Shown piece by piece: positions 58,173 to 64,000 of a stretch of DNA of 64,000 bases. The notes under the pieces are model-generated. The model was not told the origin of the DNA. It searched no databases and saw nothing but the letters and a program-made list of their open reading frames with translations. Each line of letters starts with the position of its first letter. The stretch's first letter is position 1. Source of the DNA: Thamnaconus septentrionalis (taxonomy: Eukaryota; Chordata; Actinopteri; Tetraodontiformes; Monacanthidae); NCBI GenBank assembly GCA_009823395.1, contig CM020513.1, forward strand, positions 15,241,001 through 15,305,000, in the 5' to 3' direction. A program made the position numbers and the translations under genes.

Positions 58173-59370
58173 TATGCACACAAATACATGCACATCAGAT
58201 TTGGAGGGCTTTCTGGATTTTTTCTATACATTTTTCTCTAAATGTGAGGCTGACATCTGTATCTGCCTCTATGCGCTGAGGTAAATACCTCTCATTTGTA
58301 GCTATCTGTACAGTTGATTCTCAAAGGCTTCACAGACACATACATACGCACACAAACACGAGCACACATGCTCACCTTGTACTCCATTACGAGGTCGAGG
58401 CCCTGCACCTGCTCCACCAGGTGTGAAGGAAGACCCCGGTGATGCACTCTTAATGACTTGCCAGACGGAGAGGGCGCTCCATGCACCTGCATATTTTACA
58501 TACAGCCATGCAAAGGCTGGCTCATCATGCATCTTCGTATATGTCAAGAGGGTACGCTTCCTTTCCCAGAGCAAGGCCAAATGAGTACGGCCAAACTCAC
58601 ACTGCATACTGCATTGTGTGGAACCCAGCAATTGGAATTGGAGGCTTTATGGGAACTTAGTTCACTGTGTTGGTGCTGGAATCGGTTTGCAGAGTAACAC
58701 AAGTGGCAGCCAGAGCGAGACAGCAAGACTGGGACTATAGTGCAACCCAAAAGTCAGGCTCAACTTAAGGCACCAGAAAAGTCCTTTGCAACTGTCTCAA
58801 AAAACAGACAACAGATGCAAGAATCGTCATGTTAAAACGCACCTTTAATACTTCCAAGTTTTGCGGGTTTGTTACATTTTTGGGGTTGTTGTCTTTTGGC
58901 TGGAAGTCGCAGTTGGTATTATGATTCAAAAAAATAAATTTCAAAACGTTGAAGAAGTTGTCTTTTTTTATTTATTTTTTTTTCCTTTTACAATTTAACA
59001 GCGATAACACTGACAGTTGGGTACAAAGCCAAAGACGTGTATTGGTGCATTGGGTTGAAAGGGATGTTTAGTATTTCCACCTCGACACAAGAGGCAGATA
59101 CACAGGAAAACTTGGGAGACCACTGCCTTTGTGGTAAAACTGACTGCTGTGAACAATAGAAACTGAAAAAAATAAATGAGTGAGCAGGGGGCCTATTTTC
59201 TGACAACTACCCCGGCCACCCTGGTTGTGGCTTCCTAATCCCAAACCAAATCATTAGCAAGCAGGCTAAGCTTTGCTTTTATCAAACTCCTTCCAGTCAT
59301 GAGTGTGAATAACAAATATGATCAGAAGTTCTTCCTCTCTGAGACTCTTCTTTGAACAAAGGAATGCTAA
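58173..59370. other. No gene seen
   Basis: Unique sequence. A CTCF-core-like GAGAGGGCGC lies at 58468-58477. Frames of about 110 codons are unrecognised. T-rich runs near 58965-58985. Confidence 0.55.
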
Positions 59371-60317
59371 AAAGGGGAAGTTGGTAAGCAGTCACAGTGG
59401 GCAGAGATGTCAAACGTCGGCGAGAGGTAAAAGTGATGAATTCCTCTAACATAGCTCTGGAAAACAACATCATTATCATCCAGTGTGATGGAGACGAGCC
59501 CACCAGAAAGGCTGCGTGCGCTAACGTGATTTAGCGCCGCCAGGTAAACACTCTTTTTCAAGGCAAGCCACAAATCTCAACGTGTTGATCCAAAAAAGCT
59601 GCGAGCGTGAATTTAGAGAACATTAACGTTCTCCTGCTCTATACCTCAGGTGCAGACCATGCCAAGAAATGAATAAAAAAAATGGCTCATATTGTTATTG
59701 GTTGTTTTCCTTCAGCTGTGGGCAGAGCGGCTGCGCTCGCCTCACGCCAACATATCAGCCTGGCCTTCGTTTCGCTCACGCTGACTCTGCTGAATACTCC
59801 CTGACCTTCAGATCCTTTTTGTTTGACTTATTACTGAACAAAATTGGCTCCAGGCATGAGACACTGCCTCTCGTCTAAAAGACTGCAGCTGTACTAATAC
59901 CAAACAGAAAATCAATTCATGAATTAATTGTTGAGCATGTCTTGTAGATCAATCTTTGGCTATTATTGCAGCCAGGGGAAGCTGCAGAAAGTCTGTTTAA
60001 TATCTGCCAGAGGCAAAACCTTTTTAAGCTTTAATATATAAAAAATAAATAAATCTCATTATGTCTTATAATCAGACTTAAACAGTCTTTTTCTAGTCAG
60101 GCTTTTGCACTGTTAAGAGGATATTACATAGATCAATCACAGAACCTTTTTTGTTAACACGTGAATATTGGGGGTTTTGACTTTGCATCCATCATTCCGG
60201 TTTCATCACCACATCTTGCTGCCAAATCAATGATTTTTTTCCCGACTTCAAAATCGAATTTACATGAATGGAGGCGTCTTTCAGGTCAAGTTAAAAGACA
60301 ACAGCTTTTGCCTGCCT

Positions 60318-60321
<4 letters not shown>
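59371..60321. other. No gene recognised
   Basis: A good acceptor-like tract ends in TTCAG at about 59716 with no matching donor. The rest is unique, with AT-rich 60030-60060. Confidence 0.5.

Positions 60322-60352
<31 letters not shown>
60322..60352. repeat. (GT)n microsatellite
   Basis: About 15 GT units. Confidence 0.95.
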
Positions 60353-60353
<1 letters not shown>

Positions 60354-60600
60354 CTTAGTCATATAAAAGGAACTATCCTTAAAGTCTGGGCAAGATCACA
60401 ATATAAAGAACAGAAAAACATGCAAAACATGTAGCTAAAAAGTATTATAATATGATATAACACGATTAACTTTAATGAAATGTCATTTATCCTTCAGACC
60501 ATATAAAAACAAGTCTATAGTTTGAAAAAACTTATGGAAAAACAAACAAAACAAAGAAAATTTTATCGTACTTCTCCAGAAAACAAAGTTTTGCTTGTTT
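60353..60600. other. AT-rich sequence, no gene
   Basis: A-rich, with AAACAAAACAAAG-type simple sequence at about 60540-60560. If the minus-strand exon at 60601-60744 were real, this would be its 3' UTR. Confidence 0.55.
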
Positions 60601-60744
60601 TTAACTTCCTATCACAACCTGAACTGTTTTACCAGGCAGAATAGGCACTTGTCTGGTGGTCACTACCGTGGGAGAGGTACCAGTTCCCTCTGTGACATCA
60701 TGGAGGGGCTTCTCTCCAAAACTGGGCTTCTTTCCACAGTCTCT
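60601..60744 (-). other. Possible terminal coding exon, unrecognised
   Basis: On the minus strand, a pyrimidine-rich tract ends in TTTTCAG just before 60744. From there a phase-0 frame of 47 codons plus TAA runs to 60601 (starting RDCGKKPSFGEK, ending KTVQVVIGS). Its Thr/Val/Pro/Gly/Lys-rich composition is unlike the Leu/Ser/Cys-rich chance frames elsewhere. No family is recognised, no upstream exon was identified and no poly-A signal was established, so it may be chance. Confidence 0.22.
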
Positions 60745-60959
60745 CTGAAAAGTAGTGCAAAGCAGTAGCAAAGTCTGGATTTTTCCCTTTTTTGTGTGAT
60801 CCATTGACAGCATAGACATGCGTAACATGAAAGTGAATTCTACATGAAGCAGGACCTTTACATTAAAGTCTGTTTTGCCAGAAGATCTTTCTAACGATGA
60901 TGTAAATACAGCTGCCAGGAACATCTTTTGAATAAAGACCACCCCTCCCTTTTTATTTT
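60745..60959. other. No gene seen
   Basis: Unique sequence upstream (minus sense) of the possible exon. Confidence 0.55.
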
Positions 60960-61830
60960 TCAAAAAAGCAAACTCTGAGTGAGCCGTCATTTCTTTGATG
61001 CTATAGCCGTTCTAATCTACGTGTTTGCCCGAGGATTTGGCTGAAGAGGCTGACATATACTTCAATCAAGCACTTGGAGGAAAGCCATTAAAATCCGCTG
61101 CCCTGTTTTTGAGAGTGGTACGAGAGGGAACAAGACCCTGGCATTTCCGAGGCTTCTGATGTGGTTGTTTTGCCCAATCAAACTTTGCCGCCTTGTTATG
61201 GAACAAGACCTTTTGTCCGGCAAAAACACAGGCAAAAGTCAAGCCGCGTTTGCGCCCGCCTCGGGGCAGAGGCATTAAATTCATGGAACAGACTTCCGGC
61301 CACCTCACTCCGTCCGTCATTCACGGCAAGGTGAAAGAACACTTTCCTCCCCGCCACTTACTCCGCTCTCCCCGCCCAGACCTTTGACCTCCCTCTATCT
61401 GTATCACTGTTCGCTCCTCGACCCGTCTGACCTTCGCCAGCTCCTCAAACCACCGTCTCTCCATCTGCACCCCTCTGCCGCCGTCTTCGGCCCAGAGCTC
61501 ATCTCTGGCGACAGCACCCGATTGACATTAATGACACCGCCGAACAGAAAGGTTAATTAAGACCAAGCGTTCCCTGCCCACACCTCTTCACCATCTGCTG
61601 CACAGCGCCCGCACCGGGCAGAATCAGACACGGGGCCGCCGCGCTAATGAGACAAAGGCTGCACTGAGGAAATGTACTGTACATTCACTGGATTCCTGCC
61701 GCGATAGCCCAGAGACGACGGCCAGCCAAAAACTTTAAATGAACCTGGCAGTTAATTTATACTGCACTTCCAGGCGGGAAAACCTTTTACTTTTTCGATT
61801 CTTTTTCCTCCCGAAATCAATTTGGCTTCC
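60960..61830. promoter_or_regulatory. GC-richer candidate element
   Basis: 61200-61700 has raised GC content and scattered CpGs, with GACATTAATGACACC at about 61524-61538, GGTTAATTAAG at 61551-61561, GCTAATGAG at 61643 and CAGTTAATTTATAC at 61749. Pyrimidine-rich DNA (about 61330-61500) gives acceptor-like strings but no framed exon. Enhancer-like; no gene recognised. Confidence 0.35.
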
Positions 61831-63370
61831 GTTATGAAGTCTAGACAAGTAAACTGGACAAAGTTGGCCACTGGAAAGTTAGACATCCATTTGTCAACAA
61901 CAAATTTGCAACATTATCGTTTTCAAGAAGAATATAACATAATTGTACAACGACTTTGTTTTCATGTTTGCTTATTTTATATTTATATATTTATATTTAA
62001 AAAACTTGCATGTAGTAACTGAGTAACTGAGTTAAGGACAGACAATATTTGTTGTTGCAACTTTAAACGTGACTGCGAGGTTACTCATGCTGTCCTACCG
62101 GCTTCATGGTGCACATTTTCAGGAAAACAATACAGTTATGGCAATCCATAAATAAAAATAAATAACATGTTTTGTTTTTTTCTCACCTCTTTTCTCACCC
62201 CTTCTCCTTGATGGCAGGAGAAGAGGCAGAGTGAGGGGGAGAGCGGAGGATTAGACATGCAGAATGTGGCCGTCAAGGGCAGAGGAGGCGGATACAGCTG
62301 GAGGCACCATATCTGGAAACGTGTGGCTCTGGAACCAAACAACACTGTTCCTAATGATGAAATGATAGAGTGAACACTTGTCAAAGATTACAGCCCACGG
62401 TCCCTCACCACCGCTGAAAAAAAAAGAACAGCAGAGAATTTATCTGTGCCTGCAGCGTAATAACCAAACATTTAAGCAACATAACAGAGGAGGTCACGCT
62501 GCTGCGGAGCCATCGTGAGGGAGCTGCAGTCGTAGGCTGGGCTGGGAGTCGCAGGTGATGAAATTCAGTATAGCAGCACTATATTGGGTGCTATATATTA
62601 TTTTAACACATGAGTTTTCTAATCTTTAAGTAGGCCTAAATGACAATTTTTTTTTTTTGTTAAGAGACGGTTTGTTGGTGTATTTATTTATTTTTGAGCC
62701 TTTGTCTAACATTGTGTAACAGCGATTATCATGTGGTCAGATACTGTACTCACTGTTGGGTTTCAACACACTGAGATTTTGTGTAAATACTGGATAGGAA
62801 GGACCGACTGTATAAGGCTTCTTGAAATGCTTCCTGTCCAATCAAAATGCTGGTTGCAAAATTGTTGGAGATGACTGTAGTAACAGAGCATTTTATGCGA
62901 ACAGACAAAATACACAACAAAAACTACAGTCAGTGTAAAAGCTTTTCACAGCAGCCAGCTGCAGCTGAAAGTGAAAAAAATCGACTTATTTTGACATCAA
63001 TGCTTTGCAAAACCTTTTTGCAGGTGAGCAAACGTCAAGTCCCGTGATGGCAAATGCTTGACGACTCCATTCAAACACACGGTAAAAGGCCGCATCCTAA
63101 TTTTCCAACAGTAATTGCAACAACACAACAACAACAGGGAAAATAACTTTGGTATCGCACTGCCTTTGAATATGCCTGCCTTTAAAGATTTACAATCTCA
63201 AAAAATACACTTTTCACCTAGAGTAGCATTCATCGATACTAAAGGTTGCATTTAAATGAAACACTGAGTGGATTTGGGCGTTTGGGCTTCCAGCGGTAAC
63301 TGATGCATATAGCCAAAAAAAAAAAAAGAAAGAAAATCCATTGAGCATGCTGAGTTAAAGAATGGTGAAA
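61831..63370. other. No gene seen
   Basis: AT-rich unique sequence with T-rich (about 62649-62659) and TTTA-rich (62673-62692) runs and a direct GTAACTGA pair at about 62015-62030. Confidence 0.6.
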
Positions 63371-63560
63371 TGATCGTGGCTGAGAAGCATCACTTCATGC
63401 CTATTCTGCCATGATTTCACAATGTTCCTTATCTTTTCGCTGTCACTGCCGGAGGATTAAGTGACGCCTGACACCCCCTGCCAAGGCCTTTCACCCAACA
63501 AACCATTCACAAACAGAAAAGGCAATCAAGCAAATGCAGTTAGCATACAAAGAAGAACCT
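63371..63560. promoter_or_regulatory. Candidate conserved non-coding element, weak
   Basis: Unique, repeat-free stretch with GGAGGATTAAGTGACGCC at about 63451 and GGCAATCAAGCAAATGCAG at 63521. Inference only. Confidence 0.25.
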
Positions 63561-63656
63561 CATGCACAACTGCAGATGGACAAAAGACATTTTGCAGCAT
63601 GCTGCGTCTGTTGGATCCATCCAGGCTCTGAATGTTAATCCGCCAGATTTTCCGAC

Positions 63657-63706
63657 TGCGCGCGCGTGCATTTTACAAAATGTGTTTTTGTAAAGCGCGT
63701 GCGCAA
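63657..63706. repeat. Imperfect palindrome with NRF1-like arms
   Basis: TGCGCGCGCG (63658-63667) pairs with CGCGTGCGCA (about 63696-63705) at 9 of 10 positions. The inner TTTACAAAA pairs perfectly with TTTTGTAAA around a short loop (about 63681-63685), with a 4-nt bulge on the left arm. The right arm read on the minus strand, TGCGCACGCGCT, matches the NRF1 consensus except at the last base. Confidence 0.7.
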
Positions 63707-64000
63707 CTTTAAATTGTGTCTTTATTTCTTAAACCGTCACAAATCTCACATCAGTCACATGCCCTCAAGTCCAAAATATTACCAGTTTGGAAGAAAACTG
63801 AAATTTACCTCGGAAAGCTGTCCGTAGAATCAGAGCTAGCTTACCAGAGTTTATCTGAATCATAACAAACATGCCAAGTGTGAACGTGCCTCTAGAGACC
63901 ATGTGGACAACATTTCTACACAAGAAGAAAAAAATGGTTCCCAGGTGCGGAATCCCAATGTTGACTTTGTGCTATCACAACCCGATATGCTGCACTCAGA
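63707..64000. other. No gene seen
   Basis: Unique AT-rich sequence to the window edge. Confidence 0.6.

Noticed and set aside
1..64000. Known vertebrate microRNAs
   Set aside because: I looked by eye for common mature sequences (let-7, miR-9, miR-124, miR-137, miR-10, miR-204 and similar) and found none. A covariance-model search would be needed to exclude others.

Overview
The window reads as nuclear DNA of a ray-finned fish. It is AT-rich and generally CpG-poor, full of CA/GT, CT, AT and ATT microsatellites. It carries one intact tRNA-derived SINE of a common teleost type (29073-29483, flanked by a 12-bp target-site duplication), a second decayed copy (19343-19418), and short DNA-transposon remnants that look like PIF/Harbinger (about 13838) and hAT (about 14161). 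There is no bacterial, viral or organellar organisation: no operons, no rRNA, no complete tRNA, no CRISPR. The species cannot be named from the sequence.

I recognise no protein-coding gene. The longest open frames (about 223, 218, 210 and 193 codons) match no family I know, run through microsatellites or overlap other open frames, and look like chance. The window is best described as a gene desert or a very large intron. Its notable content is about 30 stretches of 100-850 bp that are non-repetitive and rich in homeodomain-type cores (TAATTA, ATTAAT), octamer-like TTTGCAT and similar motifs. This is the texture of conserved non-coding elements (CNEs) around vertebrate developmental regulators. 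The best by eye are 6680-7160, 22900-23600, 25541-26160, 30741-31320, 32240-32700, 40621-41130, 52111-52660 and 56716-57420. Conservation cannot be tested here, so every CNE call is an inference.

Layout: 1-13.8 kb is unique sequence with scattered CNE-like blocks. 13.8-20.4 kb is repeat-rich (transposon remnants, Z-DNA-prone tract, SINE fragment, long CT tract, G15 run) and holds a TATA/splice-donor-like segment near 18.7-18.9 kb. 20.5-33 kb alternates CNE-like blocks with repeats, including the SINE and a hairpin-bearing repeat at 27.9-28.2 kb. 34-47 kb becomes more GC-rich and ends in the only clear CpG-island-like segment (46141-46534, about 37 CpGs, with an internal splice acceptor and a terminal donor). 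47-64 kb is again CNE-like and includes a diverged local duplication (54.5-55.0 kb), a possible minus-strand terminal coding exon (60601-60744) and a GC-rich palindrome (63657-63706).

If the desert interpretation is right, the elements would act together as distal enhancers of a developmental gene outside the window. The CpG-rich segment and the splice-flanked pieces are the best places to look for an unannotated transcript.
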